From Kroppenstedtia sanguinis (GTDB lineage: Bacteria; Bacillota; Bacilli; Thermoactinomycetales; DSM-45169), in contig NZ_JBNPXF010000002.1 of NCBI RefSeq assembly GCF_050433445.1, positions 1 through 64,000 on the forward strand: a stretch of 64,000 nucleotides of DNA, written 5' to 3'. Shown here in pieces: positions 8,290 to 16,786 of this stretch. How positions within the stretch are numbered: position 1 is the first letter of the stretch; each line of letters starts with the position of its first letter. The notes under the pieces are model-generated. The model searched no databases and had not been told where the DNA came from. It saw nothing but the letters and a program-made list of their open reading frames with translations. A program made the translations under genes and the position numbers.

Positions 8290-8497
8290 CAGGGCTGTTG
8301 ATAATGAACCATAAAGTGGATGACAGAAGCGAAACGACCCCTTTCGCTCTTCCCATGACCCCCATCGTAAAATATGACTTGAGGGAACGGGGAGGGTGGG
8401 AGGGCTACGATCTCTTGTAAAGGGTGCAAAGGCTCTTCACCGTCCCACCCCACCCGACCTTATTTACTATCCAAAATATAGCTAATTAACACGCCTG
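8290..8497 (+). mobile_element. MITE-like element, short form
   Basis: This copy begins CAGGGCTGTTGATAATGAACC and ends GCTAATTAACACGCCTG, with the usual GC-rich fold-back core at about 8390-8455. The flanking 9-mers (GGTTTTCAC and TTCTCTGTG) do not match, so this copy has either lost its duplication or has had a flank rearranged. Confidence 0.75.
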
Positions 8498-8533
8498 TTC
8501 TCTGTGATATTTTCGAAATGTCGTACAGGTGGT

Positions 8534-8574
8534 AAAAAAAACCGGTGAACCTCCTTGCGAGATCCACCGATTTT
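8534..8574 (-). terminator. Probable terminator of the branched-chain catabolic operon
   Basis: ACCGGTG and CACCGAT form a stem with an A-run on the left side, which is a T-run on the minus strand. It lies about 260 bases beyond the E2 stop codon. Nothing coding is seen in 8575-8836. Confidence 0.5.
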
Positions 8575-8836
8575 AGATTATGGATGATACCCCTTTCACT
8601 GAGATTGATAGGTATCCATTTTCACGTCTGACATGGTGCCCACCCTGAATCCTTTCCCTATTTCAACTAGAAACTTCGGCAAAGGATGATATTGATATTC
8701 CTCTTCACAAAAGTTTACTCAAAGATTTCATAGTGGAGTGAAGGGAGCAGAGAGAGGGAATCGACTTTCATCGAAACCTGAAAACCCCCAGCTCTCTTGT
8801 TCAGAAGAAGCGGGGGCAGTTCGGTTCGATAAACCC

Positions 8837-10147
8837 TCAAGTCAACTCCAGAAGCAACCTCCCCGGATCGGCGGTGTAGGAGCCAAGGGTTTGGGTAAAG
8901 CGAATGGCGTCAGCTCCGTCGAGAACCCGATGGTCAAAGGAAAGAGAGATATTCATGCGCCAGCCAGGGGCCAGCTGACCATTTTGGACCACCGGCCGCT
9001 GTTCCACAGGGTGCAGAGCCAGGATCGCCACTTCCGGCGGGTTGATGATGGGAGTGGCAAAGTGACCCCCTAAAGCACCAGCATTGCTGACCGTAAAGGT
9101 GCTTCCCTTCATCTGGTCCAGTAGCAGACGCCCCTGACGGGCAGCCTCCGTCAACTCCCGAAGTTCCTCGGCGATTTGCAAGATGCTTTTCTGATCTGCA
9201 TCCCGGATTACCGGAACGAGCAGGCCCCGGGGGGTGTCAGCGGCCACTCCTAGGTGGATGGAGGTGAAGCGACGGACCTCCATCTTTTCCTCATCGAAAT
9301 GAACGTTCAACAGCGGGTGACTTTTCAGAGCAACGGCGATCGCCTTGAGCAGGATCGGTAGGTATCCCACCGAGGAAGCACCGGATCCGGACTTCTCCTT
9401 GAGCCGATTCCGCCATGCCACCAGCCCTTCCGCCTCCAGTTCGTCAAAATGAGTGGCATGAGGCTTTCGGGTGACAGATAAAAGCAATCGCTCCGCGATC
9501 ACCCGACGAGTCGGGGAAAGAGGCTCTCCCTGGATCTCCCCGGTATCTCTCGCCTGCTCCCTATCTTCTGTCCAGGAAACTTCTCTAGCAACTGGATTCT
9601 CAGGGGCTTCCTTGCCCCTCCGGTCCGCCAAGCGAACCACGCCCTGGGACTCCGCCAAGGAGGCGGCCACCTTGCGAACATCCTCCTTGGTCACTCGTCC
9701 TTCCGGGCCGGTACTGGTCACCTGTTGAATCTCGACACCGAGATCCCGAGCGAGACGGCGGGTGGAGGGAGCCGCCAGCACCCGACGACGAGGGGCAGAT
9801 GTAGCTTCCTCCACCGGGATAGAACGGAGGGGAGGAGGGCTTTCTGCCGAAGCCGGGGCGGTCTCCGTTGCCGCCGCGGCCTCCCGCTGAGCCGACTCGT
9901 TGGATTCGTTGTCGGTGTCAATCTCCAACAACACTTCTCCCACCGCCACCTTCTCCCCTTCTTTCCAGGGGAGGTGACCCACCTTTCCTGAAGCGGGAGC
10001 GGGGAGCTCCACCACCGCTTTGTCCGTCTGCATCTCGACCACTGGCTGATCGGAAGCGACTCTTTCTCCTTCCTGCACCAGCCAGCGGATCACCTCGGCC
10101 TCTGTCATTCCTTCACCCACATCTGGTAGCCTGAACTTGACACCCAT
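8837..10147 (-). CDS. bkdB: Branched-chain 2-oxoacid dehydrogenase E2 (dihydrolipoamide acyltransferase)
   Basis: This 436-aa core subunit moves the acyl group from lipoyl-lysine to CoA. Domains in order: one lipoyl domain (residues 1-80, lipoylated Lys43 in QTDKAVVELPA), an Ala/Pro/Glu linker, a peripheral-subunit-binding domain (RRRVLAAPSTRRLARDLGV, about 120-155), and the catalytic domain ending with the active-site motif SFDHRVLDGADA (about 400). It is the last gene of the operon, 13 bases after E1beta, with GGGAGGCGAG before ATG 10147. The context of leucine dehydrogenase supports branched-chain substrates over pyruvate; a pyruvate complex cannot be fully excluded by sequence alone. Confidence 0.92.
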   Translation of the reverse strand: MGVKFRLPDVGEGMTEAEVIRWLVQEGERVASDQPVVEMQTDKAVVELPAPASGKVGHLPWKEGEKVAVGEVLLEIDTDNESNESAQREAAAATETAPASAESPPPLRSIPVEEATSAPRRRVLAAPSTRRLARDLGVEIQQVTSTGPEGRVTKEDVRKVAASLAESQGVVRLADRRGKEAPENPVAREVSWTEDREQARDTGEIQGEPLSPTRRVIAERLLLSVTRKPHATHFDELEAEGLVAWRNRLKEKSGSGASSVGYLPILLKAIAVALKSHPLLNVHFDEEKMEVRRFTSIHLGVAADTPRGLLVPVIRDADQKSILQIAEELRELTEAARQGRLLLDQMKGSTFTVSNAGALGGHFATPIINPPEVAILALHPVEQRPVVQNGQLAPGWRMNISLSFDHRVLDGADAIRFTQTLGSYTADPGRLLLELT

Positions 10148-10160
10148 GCGCTCGCCTCCC

Positions 10161-11138
10161 TCAAAAGTGGATCACTTTCTGGACTGCCACCTCAATCCGC
10201 TGAGGATCCGGACGAAAATCATCTTCCAGGGCAAACATCGGAACCGGCACATCATATCCTGTCACCCGCTCCACCGGAGCCTCCATCCACAGAAAAGCCA
10301 GCTCGTGAATCCGGGCCGCCAATTCCGCCCCTAGGCCTGCCGTCTTCGCGGCCTCATGGATAATCACCGCCCGCCCGGTTTTCTTCACCGAAGCCACCAG
10401 GGCTTCCTCGTCCAAGGGATATAGACTCCTGAGGTCCAGCACTTCACAGGAGATCCCCCGCTCTGCACAGGAGTGAGCCGCCTGTTGTGCCACTGGAACC
10501 ATCCCACCCCAAGCGATCAGAGTGACATCCTCCCCCTCCCGCACGGTTCGCGCCTTCCCGATGGGCACCTCATACCACTCCTCAGGTACTTCCCCCCGGA
10601 GGGAGCGATAGATTTTCATCGGCTCCAGATAGATCACCGGATCCGGATCCCGGATGGCTGCCAGGAGCAACCCTTTGGCATCCGAGGGGGTAGAAGGGAC
10701 CACTACCTTCAGACCCGGTGTGTGGACAAAGAAAGATTCAGTGGAGTCCGAGTGCAGTTCCGGCGCCCGGATCCCCCCACCGTAGGGCACTCGGATCACC
10801 AGCGAGGCAGGGTATTGCCCCTGGGTCCGGGTGCGCAGACGAGCAGCATGGCTGACGATCTGTTCAAAGGCCGGGTAGATAAAACCCATAAACTGAATCT
10901 CCGCCACTGGCCGCAGGCCATTGATCGCCATCCCGATCGCCGTCCCCACAATCCCCGACTCCGCCAGAGGAGTGTCGATCACCCGCTCTTCGCCAAAGGT
11001 TTCCCACAATCCTTCCGTCGCCCGGAACACGCCCCCGTTCTTTCCGACATCCTCTCCCAGAACCACCACTTCCTCATCCTGTTCCATTGCCTTCCGCAAC
11101 CCATCGTTGATCCCTTGAATCAAAGTTTTTTCAACCAT
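10161..11138 (-). CDS. bkdAB: Branched-chain 2-oxoacid dehydrogenase E1 beta subunit
   Basis: This 325-aa transketolase-like subunit binds the pyrimidine part of ThDP. Typical motifs are VVVLGEDVGKNGGVFRATEG at about residue 25, the IDTPLAESGIVGTAIGMA segment at about 55, EIQFMGFIYPAFEQIVSHAA at about 80 and VPYGGGIRAPELHSDS at about 115. The start is placed at ATG 11138 (MVEKTLIQG) behind GGAGGGGAAAAGG; a longer reading frame from 11213 would run through the E1alpha C-terminus and has no good ribosome binding site. The 8-base overlap with E1alpha indicates translational coupling and balanced heterotetramer production. Confidence 0.93.
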   Translation of the reverse strand: MVEKTLIQGINDGLRKAMEQDEEVVVLGEDVGKNGGVFRATEGLWETFGEERVIDTPLAESGIVGTAIGMAINGLRPVAEIQFMGFIYPAFEQIVSHAARLRTRTQGQYPASLVIRVPYGGGIRAPELHSDSTESFFVHTPGLKVVVPSTPSDAKGLLLAAIRDPDPVIYLEPMKIYRSLRGEVPEEWYEVPIGKARTVREGEDVTLIAWGGMVPVAQQAAHSCAERGISCEVLDLRSLYPLDEEALVASVKKTGRAVIIHEAAKTAGLGAELAARIHELAFLWMEAPVERVTGYDVPVPMFALEDDFRPDPQRIEVAVQKVIHF

Positions 11139-12210
11139 CCCTTTTCCCCTCCTGCAACCATTCGGCCTGCTGCCGGCGAAATTCCGGCGGAGGTACCTCA
11201 TAGACATGGGCAAACAGGTGATCCGGCGAGGGAGCGGGACTGGACTCCGCCTCTTTCACCGCCTGTTCCACCGTTTCTGCGCAGTGCTCTTCCCATTCCT
11301 GAATTTCCGACTCTGTCAGCAATCCCTCTGCCAGCAGAAGCTTCTCCAGACGGGGGAGAGGATCTCGGTTTTGCACCCACTCTTCCACTTCGGCAGGTTC
11401 CCGATAGCGGGTGGCATCATCGGCAGTGGTGTGAGAACCCTTTCGGTAGGTGACCGCCTCGATCAGAGTGGCTCCCTGTCCGTCCCGGGCACGCTTCACC
11501 GCTTCTGCCATCGCCGTGTAAATTGCCAATACATCATTCCCATCCACACGGATCCCCGGAATATTGTAGGCAGCCGCTCGTTCCGCCACGGTGGGAGTCG
11601 CCGATTGTCGGGTAAAAGGGACGCTGATGGCATAATGATTGTTCTGGCAGAAGAAAATAACGGGTAAGCGAAATACCCCCGCGAAATTACAAGCTTCGTG
11701 AAAATCCCCTTCCGATGTGGCTCCATCGCCGAAGTAGGCAACGGAGATGGCGGACTCCTTTTTCAAACGAGAAGCCCAAGCCGCACCCACCGCCTGGGGC
11801 ATCTGTGTAGCAATGGGGACATAGGGGGGCAGGAGTCGCACTCCCGGTGGAGCCTGATTCCCTTCGATCCGACCCATCCAACACAGAAGGATTTGTGACA
11901 GGGGCATCCCGGCAATCAGGGTGACTCCATGATCCCGATAGCTGGGAAAGATCCAATCTTCTGCAGAGAGAGCCAGAGCACTGCCCACTTGGGCGGCCTC
12001 CTGCCCTTCCAAGGGAGCATAGGTGCCGATCCGACCCTGCCGTTGCAGAATGATCGCCCGCCGGTCAAAGGTGCGGACTTGAACCATCCAACGGTGGAAA
12101 TCCAACTTTCGCTCCCGAGGCAGATCTTCCCACACTTGCCGGCCTTCAGAACTTAACTGTCCATCTGGCGTAAGATATTGTCGGTCGACCCGATCCATCT
12201 GTTTGATCAT
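11131..12210 (-). CDS. bkdAA: Branched-chain 2-oxoacid dehydrogenase E1 alpha subunit
   Basis: This 359-aa subunit decarboxylates the 2-oxoacid with ThDP. The ThDP-Mg motif GDGATSEGDFHEACNFAG...CQNN is at about residues 160-190; upstream are RQGRIGTYAPLEGQEAAQVG and the phosphorylation-loop-like YRKGSHTTADDATRYR (about 255). Length and motifs fit the BCKDH/PDH E1alpha family. It follows the leucine dehydrogenase gene by 14 bases and overlaps E1beta. Leucine dehydrogenase supplies the oxoacids this complex consumes. Start ATG 12210. Confidence 0.93.
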   Translation of the reverse strand: MIKQMDRVDRQYLTPDGQLSSEGRQVWEDLPRERKLDFHRWMVQVRTFDRRAIILQRQGRIGTYAPLEGQEAAQVGSALALSAEDWIFPSYRDHGVTLIAGMPLSQILLCWMGRIEGNQAPPGVRLLPPYVPIATQMPQAVGAAWASRLKKESAISVAYFGDGATSEGDFHEACNFAGVFRLPVIFFCQNNHYAISVPFTRQSATPTVAERAAAYNIPGIRVDGNDVLAIYTAMAEAVKRARDGQGATLIEAVTYRKGSHTTADDATRYREPAEVEEWVQNRDPLPRLEKLLLAEGLLTESEIQEWEEHCAETVEQAVKEAESSPAPSPDHLFAHVYEVPPPEFRRQQAEWLQEGKRDG

Positions 12211-12224
12211 CTTCCCGCCTCCTC

Positions 12225-13400
12225 TCAGGCCCGACGATCCAGACCGAGAAAGATCCGTTTCAGATCCGTCGCCTGCTGTAACCGTTCCAGAACCAACCGA
12301 TCCGCCGCCCGACAGGTGGGCAGGTCTTCCTTCCTGGACAACTCATAGATCCGTAGCAACATATCATAGATCCCCCGTGTCTTTTCCATCACCCGCTCAT
12401 AGCTGTAACCCTCCAGTTCGTCCGCCACCTGGATCAGACCCCCGGCATTGACCAGATAATCCGGAGCGTACAGGATTCCCTTTTCATGTAGCCGATCCCC
12501 GTGACGATCCGCTTCTAGCTGGTTGTTGGCCGAGCCAACGACAGCCGAACAGCGAAGTTCCTCCAGGGTATCGTCACGGATCACCCCACCGATGGCACAA
12601 GGGGCAAAAATATCGCAGTCCGCCCGGTGGATCTCTCCTACAGGCATCACTTCCACCTCAGGATGGCGAGCCTGGATCCTGTCAGTTCTTTCTGAAGAGA
12701 CATCCGCGATCACACACTGGGCACCTTCCTCCAGCAAGTGCTCCACCACCCGGGCTCCCACCTTGCCTACCCCCTGCAGGGCGACGGTTTTTCCCTTCAG
12801 GCTCTCCTTTCCCCACAGATGGCGTGCAGTGGCCCGGAACCCCTGCATCACCCCGTAAGCCGTCGGAATGGAAGTATCCCCGCTACCCCCGTGGCTTTCC
12901 GGCAACCCAGCAAAGGACTTCGACTCCCGAGCGGCATGGACAAAGTCCTCTGGTGAGGTTCCCATATCAGTTCCCGTAAAGAAGCGCCCATTCAATCCTC
13001 CGACGAAGCGGCCTAGAGCTCGGAACAATTCTGGACTTTTATCCTGGTTCGGGTCACCGATCACCACAGCTTTGCCACCCCCGTAATCCACATCAGCCAA
13101 ACCACATTTATAGGTCATGCCCCGGGAAAGACGGAGCGCATCCTTCAGTGCTTCCTCTGTCGAGGGATAGGGAATCATGCGGCAGCCGCCTAGAGCCGGA
13201 CCCATCGTCGTGTCGTGAATGGCAATAATCGCCTTCAGTCCCGATCCGGGATGGCGGCAAAAAATTACTTGCTCATGGTTCCCTTCCTCCATCATTGCAA
13301 ACACATCTTTCATCCCGATCGGTTGATCCCTCTCTTCACTTCGGTCCGTGTGTTCCTTTGCCTGGGTCTGTAGATTGCTTTCGAAGACTTTCATCGCCAT
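12225..13400 (-). CDS. Leucine dehydrogenase (Glu/Leu/Phe/Val dehydrogenase)
   Basis: This 391-aa NAD-dependent enzyme deaminates branched-chain amino acids. Motifs include the catalytic region GPALGGCRM then MTYKCGLADVDYGGGKAV (catalytic Lys), the glycine-rich NAD loop LQGVGKVGARVVEHLLEEGA, and APCAIGG plus GSANNQL. The C-terminus is typical. The frame is open to 13433, but ATG 13400 or 13394 (MAMKVFES) follows an AAGGACAAGGG stretch and is preferred. It lies in one operon between the two crotonase genes and the BCKDH genes, which fits a pathway from Leu/Ile/Val to acyl-CoA. Confidence 0.92.
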   Translation of the reverse strand: MAMKVFESNLQTQAKEHTDRSEERDQPIGMKDVFAMMEEGNHEQVIFCRHPGSGLKAIIAIHDTTMGPALGGCRMIPYPSTEEALKDALRLSRGMTYKCGLADVDYGGGKAVVIGDPNQDKSPELFRALGRFVGGLNGRFFTGTDMGTSPEDFVHAARESKSFAGLPESHGGSGDTSIPTAYGVMQGFRATARHLWGKESLKGKTVALQGVGKVGARVVEHLLEEGAQCVIADVSSERTDRIQARHPEVEVMPVGEIHRADCDIFAPCAIGGVIRDDTLEELRCSAVVGSANNQLEADRHGDRLHEKGILYAPDYLVNAGGLIQVADELEGYSYERVMEKTRGIYDMLLRIYELSRKEDLPTCRAADRLVLERLQQATDLKRIFLGLDRRA

Positions 13401-13534
13401 CACCCTTGTCCTTTTGTAAAGTGAAAAGGTCACCTATCGAGCGACCGCTCGGAATGTAACCCTGTAAATATAGGCCTCATCGCGATCTCTATCACAAGAT
13501 ATGCGCCCAAAGGCGAGGAAGTTCAGCTTTCATT

Positions 13535-14329
13535 TCATTTTCCTTGAAAGCGGGGAGAGCGTTTTTCCACAAAGGCTTGAACTCCTTCCCGAAAATCCTC
13601 TGTCTTACCGGCCCGATCCTGCAACTGGGCTTCTCGCTCCAGAGCTTCCTCCAGATCGGATTCCATCGACTGATGGAGGGCCTGCTTGGTCCAACCGATC
13701 GCCCGGGTCGGTGCCTGCGCCAGTTTGCGAGCCAAGGCAATGCTCTCCTCTGTCAAGCGGTCGTGAGGGACCAGCTGGTTGGCCAATCCGATCTGCACTG
13801 CCTCCTGTGCTTCCACATCCCGGCCGGTGACCAAAAGCTCCATCGCCCGTCCGAACCCGATCAGTCGCGGTAAAAACCAACTGGAGCCGCTGTCTGGTAC
13901 GAGACCGATACGGACAAAAGCCTCAACAAATTTCGCCCGGTCCGATACAATCCGCAGATCACAGGCCAAAGCCAAGCTGCAACCTGCACCGGCAGCCACT
14001 CCGTTGACGGAAGCGATCACCGGTTTTTCCATCTCCGCCAGGACTCGGATCAGGGGATTGTACCGTTCCCGGACACTCTCTCCAAGGGAGAAATTTCCGA
14101 TGTTGGGATCGGAGCGATCGTTCAGATCTTGCCCTGAACAGAAGGCTTTGCCCGCACCGGTGATTACCAATGCCCGCACATTGGCATCCGACGCCGCTTC
14201 TGTCAATACCTCCATCAAAGACCGACCCATCTCCCCATTCAAGGCGTTATAAACCTCAGGACGGTTCAGAGTGATCACCCCCACGCCCTCCTCCAAATGC
14301 CAGGTGATCGGGTCCCCCTCAAATTTCAC
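13535..14329 (-). CDS. Enoyl-CoA hydratase/isomerase (PaaG-like crotonase)
   Basis: This 264-aa crotonase-fold enzyme has the oxyanion-hole segments ITGAGKAFCSGQDL (about 57-70) and VNGVAAGAGCSLALACDLRI (about 108-127). The FCSGQDL motif and IGLVPDSGSSWFLPRLIG resemble PaaG, the ring-epoxide/enoyl-CoA isomerase of phenylacetate degradation, but no other paa gene is present. A role in acyl-CoA catabolism beside the BCKDH operon is more likely here. GTG 14329 is the start: GGAGGT lies 8 bases upstream, and the nearby ATG gives only a short dead frame. It is 15 bases after the upstream crotonase. Confidence 0.85.
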   Translation of the reverse strand: MKFEGDPITWHLEEGVGVITLNRPEVYNALNGEMGRSLMEVLTEAASDANVRALVITGAGKAFCSGQDLNDRSDPNIGNFSLGESVRERYNPLIRVLAEMEKPVIASVNGVAAGAGCSLALACDLRIVSDRAKFVEAFVRIGLVPDSGSSWFLPRLIGFGRAMELLVTGRDVEAQEAVQIGLANQLVPHDRLTEESIALARKLAQAPTRAIGWTKQALHQSMESDLEEALEREAQLQDRAGKTEDFREGVQAFVEKRSPRFQGK

Positions 14330-14344
14330 TGCTCATGACCTCCT

Positions 14345-15127
14345 TTATTTTCCCCGAAACGTAGGGCGACGCTTTTCTGAAAAGGCTTGCATACCTTCCT
14401 TTTGATCTTCCGTGGAAAAAAGAAAGTAAAAAAGCTTCTGCTCATAATCCAATCCCTCTGTCAATCCGACCTCTGCCGCTTTCGATACCGCTTGTTTGGC
14501 GAGTCGGAGAGCAACAGGAGGTTTGGAGGCCAGCTCCTCCGCTAATTTTGTCGCTTCCTCTTCTAATGCCTCCTCCGGAACCACCCGATTGATCAAGTGG
14601 GCTTGAAAAGCCTCTTGGGCTGTAATCGGTTTTCCAGTCAGCACCATCTCCATCGCCCGGGCTTTTCCCACTGCTCGGGTCAAACGCTGGGTCCCGCCAG
14701 CGCCCGGCATCACTCCGATATTGATTTCCGGTTGACCGAACTGAGCCGATTCCGATGCCAGGATCAGGTCACAAGCCAGAGCCAACTCGCAACCTCCCCC
14801 CAGAGCATATCCCTGCACTGCGGCTACTATGGGCTTGGAGATCTTTCGAATCCGATCCCAATCGACAAAGGGATCCAAGCGAAGCATCTCCACCGCTGTC
14901 GCCTGGGCCATCTCCTCGATATCTGCCCCAGCGGCAAAAGCTTTCGGCCCACCCAGCAACAGGATGGCGCCTATGTGTTCGTCCCGATCCCAGCTTTCCA
15001 GTTGCTCGACCAGATCCGCCACCATCTGGCGGTTCAAAGCATTGAGCACCTCCGGGCGGTGAAGTCGGATCCGGCCCACCCCCTTTTCAGTGGACACCTT
15101 GAGAAAATCGGATTTCAACTGTGTCAT
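14345..15127 (-). CDS. Enoyl-CoA hydratase (crotonase family)
   Basis: This 260-aa product is first in the operon. It has the A-A-G-A-D-I oxyanion segment (AFAAGADIEEMA, about 67), the second segment GYALGGGCELALACDLILAS with Glu (about 108) and the second catalytic Glu in FGQPEINIGVMPGAGGTQRL (about 130-150). Both glutamates of a true hydratase are present, so water addition to 2-enoyl-CoA is likely. With the BCKDH genes downstream it would act on the enoyl-CoA products of branched-chain oxoacids. An acyl-CoA dehydrogenase is not encoded here. A cre-like box lies just upstream. Confidence 0.9.
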   Translation of the reverse strand: MTQLKSDFLKVSTEKGVGRIRLHRPEVLNALNRQMVADLVEQLESWDRDEHIGAILLLGGPKAFAAGADIEEMAQATAVEMLRLDPFVDWDRIRKISKPIVAAVQGYALGGGCELALACDLILASESAQFGQPEINIGVMPGAGGTQRLTRAVGKARAMEMVLTGKPITAQEAFQAHLINRVVPEEALEEEATKLAEELASKPPVALRLAKQAVSKAAEVGLTEGLDYEQKLFYFLFSTEDQKEGMQAFSEKRRPTFRGK

Positions 15128-15141
15128 CCCCTTCCAACGTC

Positions 15142-15155
15142 GTAAAAGCGCTTAC
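15142..15155 (-). promoter_or_regulatory. cre-like CcpA operator of the branched-chain catabolic operon
   Basis: On the minus strand the sequence is TGTAAGCGCTTTTA, which fits the cre consensus TGWAANCGNTNWCA with one mismatch. It lies 14 bases upstream of the first crotonase start. This position, between promoter and start codon, suggests repression by CcpA when a preferred carbon source is available. Confidence 0.65.
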
Positions 15156-15263
15156 ATTTTGATGAATTTGGATTTTGCAGTTTATTCTCTCTACAGGAAC
15201 TATTTTATCAAATGCACCTCCCCTCGGCTAGCAAGGTGCTTTACAGGGATAAAGCAAAAGAAA

Positions 15264-15281
15264 AAAGCCCTTTCGGGCTTC
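15264..15281 (-). terminator. Terminator of abrB
   Basis: AAGCCC-TTTC-GGGCTT forms a compact hairpin. On the minus strand it is followed by a run of T (the A-run at 15257-15266). It overlaps the region directly after the abrB stop codon. Confidence 0.75.
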
Positions 15282-15284
15282 CTG

Positions 15285-15533
15285 TCACAGAACATGACTG
15301 CCGGTCTCCTCCAGACATTCCCGGCAAACGATTTTCCCCCTGAACTGGTATAAGGATTCACTGGAATCACAAAAGATACAGGAGGGATTATACTTCCGCA
15401 TCACAATCTGCTCGTGGTCCACAAAGATTTCCACACCATCATGGGCTTGAATATTCATGGTTTCCCGCAATTCCTTGGGCAAAACGATCCGGCCCAGATG
15501 GTCCACTTTTCGGACGATCCCGATTCCTCGCAT
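15285..15533 (-). CDS. abrB: AbrB-family transition-state regulator
   Basis: This 82-aa DNA-binding protein has the swapped-hairpin N-terminus typical of AbrB/Abh: GIVRKVDHLGRIVLPKELRE (residues 4-23). The C-terminal half is not the usual AbrB multimerisation domain of similar spacing but holds four cysteines, CIFC and CREC, about 20 residues apart, consistent with a small zinc ribbon. The start is ATG 15533 behind GGGGGA; the preceding TTG is less likely. It probably regulates transition-phase genes. It is monocistronic with its own terminator. Confidence 0.88.
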   Translation of the reverse strand: MRGIGIVRKVDHLGRIVLPKELRETMNIQAHDGVEIFVDHEQIVMRKYNPSCIFCDSSESLYQFRGKIVCRECLEETGSHVL

Positions 15534-15649
15534 CAATTCATTCCCCCATACCCCGATTTAACAAGCGAAAAGGGAGAGTGCGGCTTGCAGAGTCGGGTGG
15601 GGGAGAATCCCTCAAGCTTACCCCGTTTATGTTTACCAGCAATTTCAAG

Positions 15650-16786
15650 TCACTGGACGTTTGTCTGGTTTCCATGATCTGGGTAAACTTCGTTCTCCTC
15701 TGCACCCGAGGAGCTGTTATCTTCATCAGTTCCATGATCTGATGGTGGATCTTCCACTTCTTTATCGGATGGTTTAGGTTTGTCCTCTTTCGGTGCAGGT
15801 TCTTTCTTGGCTGGATGCTCCTTCACCGGATCCTTTTCAGCCTTATCCTGCTTCCCTTCGTTTTTGTGATCCTTATCTTCGTCCGATGGATTTTGTGAAT
15901 CTACATCCTTGGAATCCGCCGGGTCCTCATCCGGATCCGGCTCTATTTCCGGATCTTGATTATTCATCATCTCCAACCATTCATCTTCCGTCAGTGGATA
16001 TTTCTCCTGGAAGGATTCCAGAATGGCCACCAACTCCGCGGAATGATTGTCGATTTCATCGATCTCGATCTCCGTTCCTTCTTTACAAGCTAAGAGCCAC
16101 AAAGCATACTTTGTTGGAGACACCTCGTACTCTTTGGCCCGGCTCTTCAACTCATCAGGAAGAGACATGGTGTACAGGAATTGAGAATCCTTCAAATCCG
16201 GATTCTGGCCTATTTTTTCTTGAATATGGGTCAGCGTACCCTCAAAATCGGTTCTCTCTTTTTCGGCAAGGACTTCCGAACCGGAGGAGGTCTGACTCAG
16301 AAAGATCCCGTTCTCCGTATTCAGCAATCCCTTGTAATCCCTTTGGGCATGGGTCAGCAGATTGGTAACAAAGTCGTCAACATGGACCCCCTTGAAAGCC
16401 ATGTCCCCCTTGATCCGATCCGCCAACTTTGACCCCTTGCCGTTCATTCCGTCGACAGAGATCACTTCATGATCCTTGTTCACCCCGATCACCAGACTGG
16501 ATTCCGTGTCATCGAGATAAACATAGGACTGGGCATTGACATCTACCGGCTGAAACAATGGTAAGATCATAGCGATCACCAATGCAGCCGCTACCAATCC
16601 TTCCATAATCCAGGGGTTTCGTCTCAACCAGCCCCAACGGTCAGGCGCCTCTTGCAAAGTAAAATGGACCTCCTCGCCTAACCGAGCTTCACGCCCCTGA
16701 TGGGGAACCTTCAAAAATTCCCCTTCCGGTGTCATCACGATCCAATGCCGTTTACTGACCTCCATCAACATTCCCTTCTGCACCAT
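15650..16786 (-). CDS. rsgI: RsgI-like transmembrane anti-sigma factor
   Basis: This 378-aa single-pass membrane protein has a cytoplasmic RsgI N-terminal domain at residues 1-55 (MVQKGMLMEVSKRHWIVMTP), which sequesters SigI. A membrane segment follows at about 60-80 (LVAAALVIAMILPLF), then an extracellular domain of about 190 residues and a long disordered Asp/Glu/Lys/Pro tail without a carbohydrate-binding module. Known RsgI proteins cut themselves at an Asn-Pro bond just outside the membrane; here the matching region reads YVYLDDTESSLVIGVN, with no Asn-Pro. Start ATG 16786 follows GGAAAGGAGGTGG and lies inside the 3' end of sigI (35-base overlap), so the two are coupled. Confidence 0.88.
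   Translation of the reverse strand: MVQKGMLMEVSKRHWIVMTPEGEFLKVPHQGREARLGEEVHFTLQEAPDRWGWLRRNPWIMEGLVAAALVIAMILPLFQPVDVNAQSYVYLDDTESSLVIGVNKDHEVISVDGMNGKGSKLADRIKGDMAFKGVHVDDFVTNLLTHAQRDYKGLLNTENGIFLSQTSSGSEVLAEKERTDFEGTLTHIQEKIGQNPDLKDSQFLYTMSLPDELKSRAKEYEVSPTKYALWLLACKEGTEIEIDEIDNHSAELVAILESFQEKYPLTEDEWLEMMNNQDPEIEPDPDEDPADSKDVDSQNPSDEDKDHKNEGKQDKAEKDPVKEHPAKKEPAPKEDKPKPSDKEVEDPPSDHGTDEDNSSSGAEENEVYPDHGNQTNVQ

Noticed and set aside
10473..11453. 326-codon plus-strand open frame opposite the BCKDH E1 genes
   Set aside because: It shadows strongly conserved genes on the other strand, and its Pro/Arg/His-rich translation has no family character.
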